64,000 nucleotides of DNA. Origin: CBDBUR01 sp965209065 (GTDB taxonomy: Bacteria > Pseudomonadota > Alphaproteobacteria > JAPOUT01 > G958296285). The stretch spans positions 558,001 to 622,000 of the forward strand of contig OZ242373.1 in assembly GCA_965209065.1 (NCBI GenBank). Direction: 5' to 3'. The position numbers and the translations under genes were made by a program. Under the pieces are notes generated by a model. That model was given only the letters and a program-made list of their open reading frames with translations, had not been told where the DNA came from and did not search any database. Numbering within the stretch: the stretch's first letter is position 1; the number at the start of each line of letters is the position of its first letter. Positions 34,117 through 41,919 of this stretch are shown in pieces.

Positions 34117-34517
34117 ACGCTCTGCTAAAAAAGAAACCTGCCGCCAAAAAAGCTACCACTAAAAAGGTTGAAGCTAAAAAGAAACCTGCGAAGGCAACTA
34201 GCACGGCGCCTAAAACGCGTGTGGAGCGGGCTTATAATGTTTTGACAAGACCGATTGTCAATGAAAAAACTACCTTACTAAGCGAGCAAGGCAAGCTCGT
34301 TTTCCTCGTTGCGCCCGATGCCAGCAAAACCGAAATTAAAAAAGCAACCGAGAGTTTGTTCGGCACGAAAGTCAAGTCGGTCAATACGATTGTCCAGCAA
34401 GGCAAGGTGAAGCGTTTTCGCGGTATTTTCGGCAAGCGCAAGGATTATAAAAAAGCAATTATCACTTTAGAAAAAGGTGAAAACATCGAGCTCTTAACCG
34501 GGGCGAAGGGGAATTAA
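34113..34517 (+). CDS. rplW: Ribosomal protein L23 with Lys/Ala-rich N-terminal extension
   Basis: A 134-residue protein at the tunnel exit where SRP and trigger factor dock. The core begins near residue 37 (RAYNVLTRPIVNEKTTLL), and the family usually has about 95-100 residues. The first 35 residues are a low-complexity Lys/Ala/Thr extension (KKPAAKKATTKK). It overlaps rplD by four bases and rplB by one. Confidence 0.95.
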   Translation: MNALLKKKPAAKKATTKKVEAKKKPAKATSTAPKTRVERAYNVLTRPIVNEKTTLLSEQGKLVFLVAPDASKTEIKKATESLFGTKVKSVNTIVQQGKVKRFRGIFGKRKDYKKAIITLEKGENIELLTGAKGN

Positions 34518-35356
34518 TGGGGCTCAAGACACATAAGCCTTCATCGCCCGCGCGGCGCGGTTTTGTTTCGGTGGATCGCTCGGAGCTGTGGAAGGGCGCG
34601 CCGGTAAAAAGCCTCACTGAGGGGCTTTCGCGCACGGCGGGCAGGAACAACAAGGGGCGCATTACGGCGCGTCATCGCGGTGGCGGTCATAAGCGTGCCT
34701 ATCGCAAGGTAGATTTCAAGCGGCGCACTTTTGATGTGCCCTCTAAAGTGGAGCGCATAGAATACGACCCGAACCGCTCGGCTTTTATCGCTTTAATCAA
34801 GTATGAGACGGGGGAGCTTTCTTACATTCTCGCGCCGCAGCGTCTGCGCGAGGGCGATGAGGTTATCTCCAGCACGAAGGCTGACATCAAGCCGGGCAAC
34901 GCGCTTCCGTTGGAGAACATTCCGATAGGCACGATTATTCATAATATAGAGATGAAGCAAGGCAAGGGTGGGCAGCTCGCGCGCTCGGCGGGAGCTTACG
35001 CGCAGCTGATTGGCAGAGATGGCGATTACGCGATTATCCGCCTCAAGTCCAGCGAGCAGCGGCTCATTCACATGAGATGTATGGCGAGCATCGGCGCGGT
35101 TTCCAATCCCGACCACGGCAACCAGAAACTTGCGAAGGCAGGTCGTGTGCGTTGGCGTGGGTTTCGTCCTAAGGTGCGCGGCGTGGCGATGAACCCGGTC
35201 GACCATCCGCACGGCGGCGGCGAGGGAAAAACTTCGGGCGGTCGTCATCCGGTAACGCCTTGGGGTAAATCCACTAAGGGCAAGCGCACACGTTCTAATA
35301 AATCAACCAGCAAATATATTTTGCGCACGCGCCACGAGCGCCGTAAGAGGAGATAG
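34517..35356 (+). CDS. rplB: Ribosomal protein L2
   Basis: A 279-residue core protein of the 50S subunit next to the peptidyl transferase centre. The highly conserved GVAMNPVDHPHGGGEG motif is intact, including the key histidine. Length and the basic C terminus are normal. It starts on the last base of rplW; rpsS follows after 3 nt. Confidence 0.98.
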   Translation: MGLKTHKPSSPARRGFVSVDRSELWKGAPVKSLTEGLSRTAGRNNKGRITARHRGGGHKRAYRKVDFKRRTFDVPSKVERIEYDPNRSAFIALIKYETGELSYILAPQRLREGDEVISSTKADIKPGNALPLENIPIGTIIHNIEMKQGKGGQLARSAGAYAQLIGRDGDYAIIRLKSSEQRLIHMRCMASIGAVSNPDHGNQKLAKAGRVRWRGFRPKVRGVAMNPVDHPHGGGEGKTSGGRHPVTPWGKSTKGKRTRSNKSTSKYILRTRHERRKRR

Positions 35357-35359
35357 TCG

Positions 35360-35632
35360 ATGCCCCGTGCTGTTTGGAAAGGTCCGTTTGTTGATGCCTA
35401 TCTGCTAAAGAAAGCGGAGGCGGCGCATAACTCTGGGCGCAAGGACGCGATAAAAATATGGAGCAGACGCTCTACTATTTTGCCGCAGTTTGTTGGTTTA
35501 ACTTTTGGTGTGCATAATGGTCGCAAGCATGTGCCTGTTATGGTAACGGAAGAGATGATAGGTCATAAGTTTGGCGAGTTCGCGCCGACCCGCACCTATC
35601 ACGGACACATGGCAGATAAGAAAGGAAAATAA
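35360..35632 (+). CDS. rpsS: Ribosomal protein S19
   Basis: A 90-residue 30S head protein. MPRAVWKGPFVDAYLLKKAE and the later GRKHVPVMVTEEMIGHKFGEFAPTRTY stretch are typical. It ends in the start codon of rplV. Confidence 0.98.
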   Translation: MPRAVWKGPFVDAYLLKKAEAAHNSGRKDAIKIWSRRSTILPQFVGLTFGVHNGRKHVPVMVTEEMIGHKFGEFAPTRTYHGHMADKKGK

Positions 35633-36123
35633 TGGCGCAGAAAGAAAAAAAAGGAGCAGAGGCTCCCGCTAAGGACCCCGTAAAGGCGCAAGCAAAGGAT
35701 TCGGCAAAAGCTCCCGCTAAAGCTCGAGTAAAGGCGACTGAGAAAGTTCAAGCGAAAGCACCAAAAAAGGTTTTGGAAAAAGTTTCGGTAAAGGCGACAG
35801 GTCGGTCATTCAAGACGAGCCCTTATAAGCTAAACCAGATTGCTAAAATGATTAGAGGCAAGAAGGTTGATATTGCTTTGAACGACTTACAATTCGCGCC
35901 GCAAAAAATGGCACGCGCGGTTTATAAAGTTCTCAATAGCGCAATTTCTAACGCAGAGAACAATCACGGGCTAGATATAGATGCGCTGGTTGTGTCGGAA
36001 GCATGGACGGGTAAAAACTTGGTAATGAAGCGGTGGCGTCCGCGCGCGCGCGGCAGAACAGGCAGAATCCTCAAGCCCTTTAGCCAAATCACAATTATCG
36101 TAGAAGAAGCGAGGGACGCATAA
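35632..36123 (+). CDS. rplV: Ribosomal protein L22 with Lys/Ala-rich N-terminal extension
   Basis: A 163-residue 50S protein with a beta hairpin in the exit tunnel. The true core starts near residue 58 (SFKTSPYKLNQIAKMIRGKK) and ends with the expected RGRTGRILKPFSQITIIVEE. About 55 residues at the N terminus are an extra repeat-like Lys/Ala/Pro stretch (KAPAKA, KAQAK units). It overlaps both neighbours by one base. Confidence 0.96.
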   Translation: MAQKEKKGAEAPAKDPVKAQAKDSAKAPAKARVKATEKVQAKAPKKVLEKVSVKATGRSFKTSPYKLNQIAKMIRGKKVDIALNDLQFAPQKMARAVYKVLNSAISNAENNHGLDIDALVVSEAWTGKNLVMKRWRPRARGRTGRILKPFSQITIIVEEARDA

Positions 36124-36809
36124 TGGGACAAAAAGTAAATCCAATTTCGATTAGGCTTGGCATCAACCGCACGTGGAATTTCAACTGGTTCGCGGAGGGT
36201 GAGCAATATGCCGACTTGCTCCATCAAGACTTGGCGATAAGAGACTATTTAAGAAAAACCTTCAAGCAGCAAGGTGCTATTTCGCGCATTGAGGTTCATC
36301 GGCCTCATCAAAAGTGTATTGTGATGATTCACACGGCGCGACCGGGCGTGGTGATTGGCAAGAAGGGCGCGGATATAGAAAAAATCCGCAAGAAAATAAA
36401 CGAGATGACTCACGTTGAGACTTCTATCAATATCGTTGAAGTGCGCAAGCCTGAGACGGACGCGCGCTTAATTGCCGAAAGCATCGCGCAACAGCTAGAG
36501 CGCCGCGCGCCTTTCCGCCGCACCATGAAGCGCGCCTTACAGCTTGCGATGCGCTTAGGGGTTGAAGGTATTCGCATCAACTGCGCGGGCAGGCTTGGCG
36601 GCGCGGAGATTGCGCGCACCGAGTGGTATCACGAAGGCAGAGTGCCTCTCCACACGCTACGCGCGCGAATGGATTACGCCAGCGTGCCGGCGCATACCAC
36701 TTATGGTGTTTGTGGCATTAAGGTTTGGGTTTATAAAGGCGACCAGAGCGATGAAAAAGAAAAAGAAAGCACCGAGCGCGCGCCGCTTATATCAGGGGAG
36801 GATAGCTAA
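36123..36809 (+). CDS. rpsC: Ribosomal protein S3
   Basis: A 228-residue 30S protein at the mRNA entry site. It has a KH domain with the VIGKKGADIEKIRKKI motif and the usual GQKVNPISIRLGI start. The last 20 or so residues (DEKEKESTERAP) are a charged tail. It overlaps rplV and rplP by one base each. Confidence 0.98.
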   Translation: MGQKVNPISIRLGINRTWNFNWFAEGEQYADLLHQDLAIRDYLRKTFKQQGAISRIEVHRPHQKCIVMIHTARPGVVIGKKGADIEKIRKKINEMTHVETSINIVEVRKPETDARLIAESIAQQLERRAPFRRTMKRALQLAMRLGVEGIRINCAGRLGGAEIARTEWYHEGRVPLHTLRARMDYASVPAHTTYGVCGIKVWVYKGDQSDEKEKESTERAPLISGEDS

Positions 36810-37225
36810 TGTTATCGCCAAAGAGAACAAAGTATCGCAAGGCGCATAAGGGCAGAATTCACGGCGTGGCGACAAGGGGTGTGCAGCTCAATTTTGGCTC
36901 GCACGGCTTGAGAGCGCTAACGCCGGGCAGAATTACTTCGCGTCAAATAGAAGCCGCACGCCGTGCGATAACGCGCCACATGAAAAGAGCGGGGCGCGTC
37001 TGGATTCGGATTTTCCCTGATGTGCCGGTATCTAAAAAGCCAACGGAAGTGCGTATGGGTAAGGGTAAAGGTGCGCCAGAGTTTTGGGTGTGCCGTGTGA
37101 AGCCCGGTCGCGTTATGTTCGAGATTGACGGCGTGCATGGCGATGTTGCCTCAGAGGCTTTGAGGCGTGGTGCTGCAAAGCTGCCGGTGATTTGCCGTCA
37201 GGTTTCGCGCGAGGAGCAAATATAA
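36809..37225 (+). CDS. rplP: Ribosomal protein L16
   Basis: A 138-residue 50S protein near the A site. The start MLSPKRTKYRKAHKGR and the central RIFPDVPVSKKPTEVRMGKGKG motif are diagnostic. The arginine of the RMGKGKG loop region that is hydroxylated in some bacteria is present. The stop overlaps the rpmC start (TAATG). Confidence 0.98.
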   Translation: MLSPKRTKYRKAHKGRIHGVATRGVQLNFGSHGLRALTPGRITSRQIEAARRAITRHMKRAGRVWIRIFPDVPVSKKPTEVRMGKGKGAPEFWVCRVKPGRVMFEIDGVHGDVASEALRRGAAKLPVICRQVSREEQI

Positions 37226-37437
37226 TGAAACAAGAAGAGATAAAAGATTTAAGCGCCGACCAGCTACACGACCAGCTTATTTTGGCGCGCAAGAACCAAA
37301 TGGATTTGCGCTTTCAGTTTTCGGCGGGTCAGCTAGATAACAACGCTTCTTTGCGTAAAAGCAGGCGTTTGGTAGCGCGTCTTAAAACAGAAATCCGCGC
37401 GCGCGCCATCAACGAAAAGGAGCCAGCCAGTGCCTAA
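37225..37437 (+). CDS. rpmC: Ribosomal protein L29
   Basis: A 70-residue protein near the tunnel exit. The MKQEEIKDLSADQLHDQL start, the FQFSAGQLDN motif and the C-terminal RRLVARLKTEIRAR helix are typical. I chose the ATG at 37225 over an upstream in-frame one because it starts the family domain and couples to the rplP stop. Confidence 0.96.
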   Translation: MKQEEIKDLSADQLHDQLILARKNQMDLRFQFSAGQLDNNASLRKSRRLVARLKTEIRARAINEKEPASA

Positions 37438-37657
37438 ACGTATTTTACAAGGCGTCGTTGTTAGCGATAAGAGCGATAAAACAATTATCGTAAGAGTGGA
37501 GCGTCGTTTTAGCGACCCGCTTTACAAAAAAATTGTGCGGCGCACGAAGCGTTATCACGCGCACGATGAAGGCAATCAATGTAAAGAAGGAGACCAAGTG
37601 CGTATTCAAGAAACAAGGCCTCTATCTAAAAACAAACGCTGGGTGGTCATAGAATGA
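37430..37657 (+). CDS. rpsQ: Ribosomal protein S17
   Basis: A 75-residue primary 16S rRNA-binding OB-fold protein. Typical motifs are LQGVVVSDKSDKTIIV and ETRPLSKNKRW. The start is GTG at 37430, eight bases inside the end of rpmC, with AAGGAG at a good distance. It overlaps rplN by four bases. Confidence 0.97.
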   Translation: MPKRILQGVVVSDKSDKTIIVRVERRFSDPLYKKIVRRTKRYHAHDEGNQCKEGDQVRIQETRPLSKNKRWVVIE

Positions 37658-38022
37658 TACAGATGCAAACAGAGCTAGAAGTGGCAGACAATTCAGGTGC
37701 TAGAAGGGTTGAGTGCATAAAAGTGCTTGGCGGTTCTAAACGCCGCTACGCCCATATCGGCGATATCATCGTGGTAAGCATCAAAGATGCCGCACCGCGC
37801 GGTCGCGTGAAGAAGGGCGAGGTTGTCAAGGCGGTTGTTGTGCGCACGGCGAAGCAAATCCGCCGTGCTGATGGCTCTGCCATTCGGTTTGACAAAAACG
37901 CCGCGGTGCTTATCAGCGCGCAGGGCGAGCCTATCGGCACAAGAATTTTTGGTCCTGTAACGCGTGAGTTGCGCCAGCGTTCTTTGATGAAAATTATTTC
38001 TCTAGCACCGGAGGTTCTGTAA
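37654..38022 (+). CDS. rplN: Ribosomal protein L14
   Basis: A 122-residue 50S protein at the subunit interface. MIQMQTELEVADNSGARRVECIKVLGG and the C-terminal GTRIFGPVTRELR stretch are diagnostic. First 50S gene of the spc group; overlaps its neighbours by four and one bases. Confidence 0.98.
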   Translation: MIQMQTELEVADNSGARRVECIKVLGGSKRRYAHIGDIIVVSIKDAAPRGRVKKGEVVKAVVVRTAKQIRRADGSAIRFDKNAAVLISAQGEPIGTRIFGPVTRELRQRSLMKIISLAPEVL

Positions 38023-38357
38023 TGGCAAAGGGCATTAGAAATAAGATGAAGCTCAAGAAGGGCGATAGGGTTATCGTGCGCACGGGCAAGGACAAGGGCA
38101 AAACCGGCGAGGTGCTTGGCGTTTTCCCCGAAGAAGACCGCGCGCTAGTGAGTCAAATCAATATGGCATGGCATCATGAAGCGCCTTCACAAAAAAGCGC
38201 GGGCGGGCGCAGTCAAAAGGAAGCTAAAATTCATATTTCCAATTTGAATCTGCTTGACCCCAACGAAAACAAAGCGACACGCATCGGCTATAAAATTTTA
38301 GAAAACGGCACGAAAGTGCGCGTTGCCAAGCGTTCGGGGGAGGTGATTGATAGATAA
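38022..38357 (+). CDS. rplX: Ribosomal protein L24
   Basis: A 111-residue 50S assembly initiator with a KOW motif (KKGDRVIVRTGKDKGKTGEVLGV). Start and stop overlap the neighbouring genes by one base each, so the protein is translated as part of the coupled spc series. Confidence 0.97.
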   Translation: MAKGIRNKMKLKKGDRVIVRTGKDKGKTGEVLGVFPEEDRALVSQINMAWHHEAPSQKSAGGRSQKEAKIHISNLNLLDPNENKATRIGYKILENGTKVRVAKRSGEVIDR

Positions 38358-38977
38358 TGGTTGATGAGATGGAAAATAAGGTGTCTGAGACACCCGTGCC
38401 TGAGACACCCGTGCCCGAGGCGCCCGAGACACGCGAGCGCACGCGGCTTCATAAAATTTATGAAGACGAGGTGCGTCCGCAGCTCATGGAGCACTTTCAA
38501 TTCAAAAACATTATGGAGGTGCCACGTTTAAGCAAGGTGATATTGAACATGGGCGTGGGTGCGGCGACCGCAGACCGCAAGCATATTCAAAGTGCGGTGG
38601 CGGAGATTGCGCTCATTGCGGGTCAGCAGCCTGTCATCACGCGCGCGCGCAAGTCGGAGGCGGGCTTCAAGCTGCGCGAGAACATGGCGATTGGCGTTAA
38701 GGTTACGCTTCGCCGCAGCCGTATGTATGAGTTTATTGATAGGCTGGTTTATGTTGCTCTTCCGCGTCAGCGTGATTTTCAAGGGCTCAACCCCAAAAGT
38801 TTTGACGGCAACGGCAATTACTCGCTCGGCATTAAGGAGCATATTGTTTTTCCCGAAATTGATTACGACAAGGTAGATGGTATTCGTGGTTTTGACATCA
38901 CCATCTGCACGACAACCAGCTCGAACGAGCACGCGCGTGCTTTGCTCGAGGCTTTCAACCTGCCGTTTAGGAAATAA
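38357..38977 (+). CDS. rplE: Ribosomal protein L5 with ETPVP-repeat N-terminal extension
   Basis: A 206-residue 5S rRNA-binding protein. The core starts near residue 28 (RLHKIYEDEVRPQLMEHFQ); motifs SKVILNMGVGAA and GITICTT-like DITICTTTSSNEHA follow. The first 27 residues are extra and hold ETPVPETPVPEAPET, encoded by a GAGACACCCGTGCC direct repeat. The family usually has about 180 residues. rpsN follows after 10 nt with AAGGAGA. Confidence 0.97.
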   Translation: MVDEMENKVSETPVPETPVPEAPETRERTRLHKIYEDEVRPQLMEHFQFKNIMEVPRLSKVILNMGVGAATADRKHIQSAVAEIALIAGQQPVITRARKSEAGFKLRENMAIGVKVTLRRSRMYEFIDRLVYVALPRQRDFQGLNPKSFDGNGNYSLGIKEHIVFPEIDYDKVDGIRGFDITICTTTSSNEHARALLEAFNLPFRK

Positions 38978-38987
38978 AGGAGATATC

Positions 38988-39293
38988 ATGGCAAAACAAA
39001 GTTCGATACAACGCAATTTGAAGCGCAAGCGTTTAGTGAAGCGTTATGATGAGCGGCGCACGGCGCTCAAGAAAAAAATCATGGACAAGTCTCTAGACGC
39101 GAGCGAGCGTTTTGAGTTGGTTCAGCAGCTATCATCTTTACCGCGCAATTCGGCGCCCTCGCGTGTTCGCAACCGCTGCGAACTCACAGGCAGACCGCGC
39201 GGTTATTATCGTAAATTAAGAATGTCGCGTTTAGCGCTCCGCGAATTAAGTTCCAACGGGTTAATCCCCGGAATGATGAAGTCGAGCTGGTAG
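38988..39293 (+). CDS. rpsN: Ribosomal protein S14 (zinc-free type)
   Basis: A 101-residue 30S protein of the long form without the CxxC zinc knuckle; only one cysteine is present (RNRCELTGRPRGYYRK). The C-terminal LRELSSNGLIPGMMKSSW is typical. I chose the ATG at 38988, which has AAGGAGA upstream and starts the family domain; the frame is open further upstream inside rplE. Confidence 0.97.
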   Translation: MAKQSSIQRNLKRKRLVKRYDERRTALKKKIMDKSLDASERFELVQQLSSLPRNSAPSRVRNRCELTGRPRGYYRKLRMSRLALRELSSNGLIPGMMKSSW

Positions 39294-39301
39294 GGGGTCT
39301 T

Positions 39302-39697
39302 ATGCAAACCGATTTACTAGGCGATATGCTCGCCCACATAAAGAACGCGCAGATGCGCGGGCATAAAATTGTGCACACGCCGGCGTCGAAGCTGCGCGCG
39401 CGCGTGCTAGAGGTGCTAGAGGAGCAAGGATATATTTCAGGCTTCGCCCGCACCGAGCAAAAGGGCGGTAAGGCAGAGTTCGAGATAGAGTTAAAATATC
39501 ATCGCGGCTTGCCGGTTATTCGGCGCATTGAGCGCGTTTCGCGTCCGGGTCGGCGTATTTACACTTCGGTGAAGTCTATGCCGGTGTTTCAAAATGGGCT
39601 AGGCATTTCCATTTTATCGACGCCTAAGGGTGTGATGTCGGATTCGGCTGCGCGTGAGCTTTCGGTCGGCGGCGAAATTTTGTGTCGGGTGTTCTAA
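39302..39697 (+). CDS. rpsH: Ribosomal protein S8
   Basis: A 131-residue primary 16S rRNA-binding protein, and the spc operon repressor in E. coli. DLLGDMLAHIKNAQMRGH and the C-terminal STPKGVMSDSAARELSVGGEILCRVF motif are diagnostic. Its stop overlaps the rplF start. Confidence 0.98.
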   Translation: MQTDLLGDMLAHIKNAQMRGHKIVHTPASKLRARVLEVLEEQGYISGFARTEQKGGKAEFEIELKYHRGLPVIRRIERVSRPGRRIYTSVKSMPVFQNGLGISILSTPKGVMSDSAARELSVGGEILCRVF

Positions 39698-40230
39698 TGT
39701 CTAGGATAGGAAAACAGGCGGTTCAAATTCCTGACGGGATAAAGATAGAGAAGCAAGGGCAGAGGCTTACTTGCTCTGGTCCTAAGGGTGTTTTGTCGAT
39801 GGAGCTTTTGCAAAGCGTGAAGATGCTTGAAGCAGAGAAGGCAATTTCTTTTGAACTGACGAGCAACTCGCGCCAAGCGCGGGCGGATTGGGGTTTAATG
39901 CGCGCGCAACTTGCCAATATGGTTCGCGGTGTTTCAGAAGGCTGGACGAAGGAGTTAGAAATTCGCGGTGTTGGTTTTCGCGCGGAGGTTCAAGGCAAAA
40001 CGCTAAAGCTCAATTTAGGTTTCAGCCATGATGTAAATTATCCTATACCTGAGGGGATTGATATTAAATGCGAAAAGCCGACGAGCATTTTAATCAGTGG
40101 TATAGACAAACAAAAGATAGGTCAAATTGCGGCAGAAATTCGCAGCTACCGCAAGCCCGAGCCTTACAAGGGCAAGGGTGTGCGCTATGTCGATGAGTAT
40201 GTGCTACAAAAAGAAGGAAAGAAGAAATAA
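39697..40230 (+). CDS. rplF: Ribosomal protein L6
   Basis: A 177-residue 50S protein near the GTPase centre. MSRIGKQAVQIPDGIKI start, the GVSEGWTKELEIRGVGFRA motif and the C-terminal YRKPEPYKGKGVRYVDE motif are diagnostic. The ATG at 39697 overlaps the rpsH stop; an earlier in-frame ATG is inside rpsH and not used. Confidence 0.98.
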   Translation: MSRIGKQAVQIPDGIKIEKQGQRLTCSGPKGVLSMELLQSVKMLEAEKAISFELTSNSRQARADWGLMRAQLANMVRGVSEGWTKELEIRGVGFRAEVQGKTLKLNLGFSHDVNYPIPEGIDIKCEKPTSILISGIDKQKIGQIAAEIRSYRKPEPYKGKGVRYVDEYVLQKEGKKK

Positions 40231-40577
40231 TGAAAACGATGGAACGAAGAATAAAGCGTGCCAAGCGCACCCGAATGAAATTGCGGCGCAGTGCTAATCC
40301 GCGTCTATCTGTTGCGCGTTCGCTGAAGCATATTTCGGCGCAAGTGATAGATGACAGCAAGAATGAAACTTTAGCATCGGCGTCTTCGTTGGAAAAAGAG
40401 TTTGGTTCAAGCAAGACGGCTTCGGTAGAAGCGGCGAACTTGGTTGGCAAAGCAATTGCCGAGCGCGCGTTAGAGGCGGGCATAAAGAAGGTTGTTTTTG
40501 ACCGCGGCGCGTGGATTTATCACGGGCGCATCAAGGCTCTAGCCGATGCGGCAAGAGAAAAAGGATTGGAGTTTTAA
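40230..40577 (+). CDS. rplR: Ribosomal protein L18
   Basis: A 115-residue 5S rRNA-binding protein. The typical RLSVARSLKHISAQVIDD segment and the C-terminal FDRGAWIYHGRIKALADAARE motif are present. It starts on the last base of rplF and ends one base before rpsE. Confidence 0.98.
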   Translation: MKTMERRIKRAKRTRMKLRRSANPRLSVARSLKHISAQVIDDSKNETLASASSLEKEFGSSKTASVEAANLVGKAIAERALEAGIKKVVFDRGAWIYHGRIKALADAAREKGLEF

Positions 40578-40578
40578 G

Positions 40579-41190
40579 ATGTCGGAACAGAATGAAGACG
40601 AAATCATTGACCGCTTGGTGCATATCAATCGTGTAGCGAAAGTGGTTAAGGGTGGCAGGCGTTTTGGTTTTGCCGCTCTGGTGATAGCGGGAGACCAACG
40701 CGGCAGAGCTGGCTTCGGGCATGGCAAAGCGCGCGAAGTGCCAGAGGCTATTCGCAAAGCAACGGAAGCGGCAAAACGCGCTATGGTGCATGTGCCTCTG
40801 CGCGAGGGTCGCACTTTACATCACGAGGTCAAAGGGCGTTGGGGTGCGGGCAAGGTTATTTTGCGTCCGGCGCAACCGGGTCGCGGCATTATTGCTGGCG
40901 GCTCTATGCGTCCGGTGTTTGAAGCTTTGGGTATCCAAGATATTGTGGCGAAGTCTTTAGGTTCGTCCAATCCGTATAATATGGTGCGGGCGACTTTTCA
41001 AGCCTTAGAGCAGCAAGCGAATCCGCGTCAGGTGGCAGAGCGCAGGAATAAAAAGCTTGGTGATATTGTTGCTAACCGCGCATCAGGTAGCGGGGGGGCG
41101 TCAAGTCAAAACGACAAACAAGAAAACACGGAATCGATTGAAGGTAAAGATGAACCAGCTATAGAAAAAGGCGAAGAGAGCAATGAGTAA
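40579..41190 (+). CDS. rpsE: Ribosomal protein S5 with acidic C-terminal tail
   Basis: A 203-residue 30S fidelity protein. RLVHINRVAKVVKGGRRFGF and the LRPAQPGRGIIAGGSMRPVFE motif are diagnostic. The family usually ends after about 165-175 residues; here a low-complexity acidic tail (SSQNDKQENTES) follows. The start at 40579 is the first ATG after the rplR stop. rpmD overlaps by eight bases. Confidence 0.97.
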   Translation: MSEQNEDEIIDRLVHINRVAKVVKGGRRFGFAALVIAGDQRGRAGFGHGKAREVPEAIRKATEAAKRAMVHVPLREGRTLHHEVKGRWGAGKVILRPAQPGRGIIAGGSMRPVFEALGIQDIVAKSLGSSNPYNMVRATFQALEQQANPRQVAERRNKKLGDIVANRASGSGGASSQNDKQENTESIEGKDEPAIEKGEESNE

Positions 41191-41371
41191 AACAATAACA
41201 ATACAACAAGTGAAGAGTCCCATTCGCCGCCCGAAAGATCAAAAGGCGACGCTCATCGGGTTAGGGCTAAACAAAATGCATAAGAAGTCTGTGCTAAAAG
41301 ATACCCCTGAGGTGCGTGGTATGATAAACAAAGTATCCCATCTCATTCAGGTGCTTGAAGGAGAAGAATAA
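41183..41371 (+). CDS. rpmD: Ribosomal protein L30
   Basis: A 62-residue 50S protein. The VKSPIRRPKDQKATLIGLGLNKMHK stretch and the PEVRGMINKVSHLIQV end are diagnostic. Its start lies eight bases inside the end of rpsE and its stop overlaps rplO. Confidence 0.96.
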   Translation: MSKTITIQQVKSPIRRPKDQKATLIGLGLNKMHKKSVLKDTPEVRGMINKVSHLIQVLEGEE

Positions 41372-41919
41372 TGAAGCTAAACGAATTGATGGACAACCCC
41401 AAGGCGCGGCAGAATTCGAAGCGGCGCGGTCAGGGTATTGGCTCGGGTCTCGGCAAGACTTCGGGGCGTGGTCATAAGGGATATAAATCGCGTTCGGGTG
41501 CATCGCTTAATGGTTTTGAAGGCGGGCAGACACCTATTCATATGCGCTTGCCTAAGCGTGGTTTTTCCAATCGCCGTTTTGAGAACCGCTACGCGATGGT
41601 GAATGTCGGCAAGCTACAAGAGGCGGTCGATAAGGGCTTGCTTCAAGCGGGCGATGCGCTGAACGCAAAAATTCTCAAGGAAAAGGGCGTTATTCGGCAT
41701 GTTTATAAGGGGCTGCGGGTGCTCGGCAAGGGCGAGCTGAAGGTCAATCTAACGATAGAAGCCGCCCACGCAAGCCGCAAGGCAAGCGAGGCAATTCAAG
41801 CCGCTGGCGGTGAAATTAAAATTATTGCCGTTGAGAAAGAGAAAGCTCCCGAGTCTTCTAAAGAAGAGTCTTTTAAAGACGAGTCTTCTGGAGAAAGTCA
41901 AAACCCAGAGGAAGTTTAA
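41371..41919 (+). CDS. rplO: Ribosomal protein L15 with Ser/Glu-rich C-terminal tail
   Basis: A 182-residue late-assembly 50S protein. The Gly/Arg-rich N-terminal part (GQGIGSGLGKTSGRGHKGYKSR) and the FEGGQTPIHMRLPKRGF motif are diagnostic. Past about residue 150 it carries an extra Ser/Glu tail (SSKEESFKDESSGES). It overlaps rpmD and secY by one base each. Confidence 0.97.
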   Translation: MKLNELMDNPKARQNSKRRGQGIGSGLGKTSGRGHKGYKSRSGASLNGFEGGQTPIHMRLPKRGFSNRRFENRYAMVNVGKLQEAVDKGLLQAGDALNAKILKEKGVIRHVYKGLRVLGKGELKVNLTIEAAHASRKASEAIQAAGGEIKIIAVEKEKAPESSKEESFKDESSGESQNPEEV

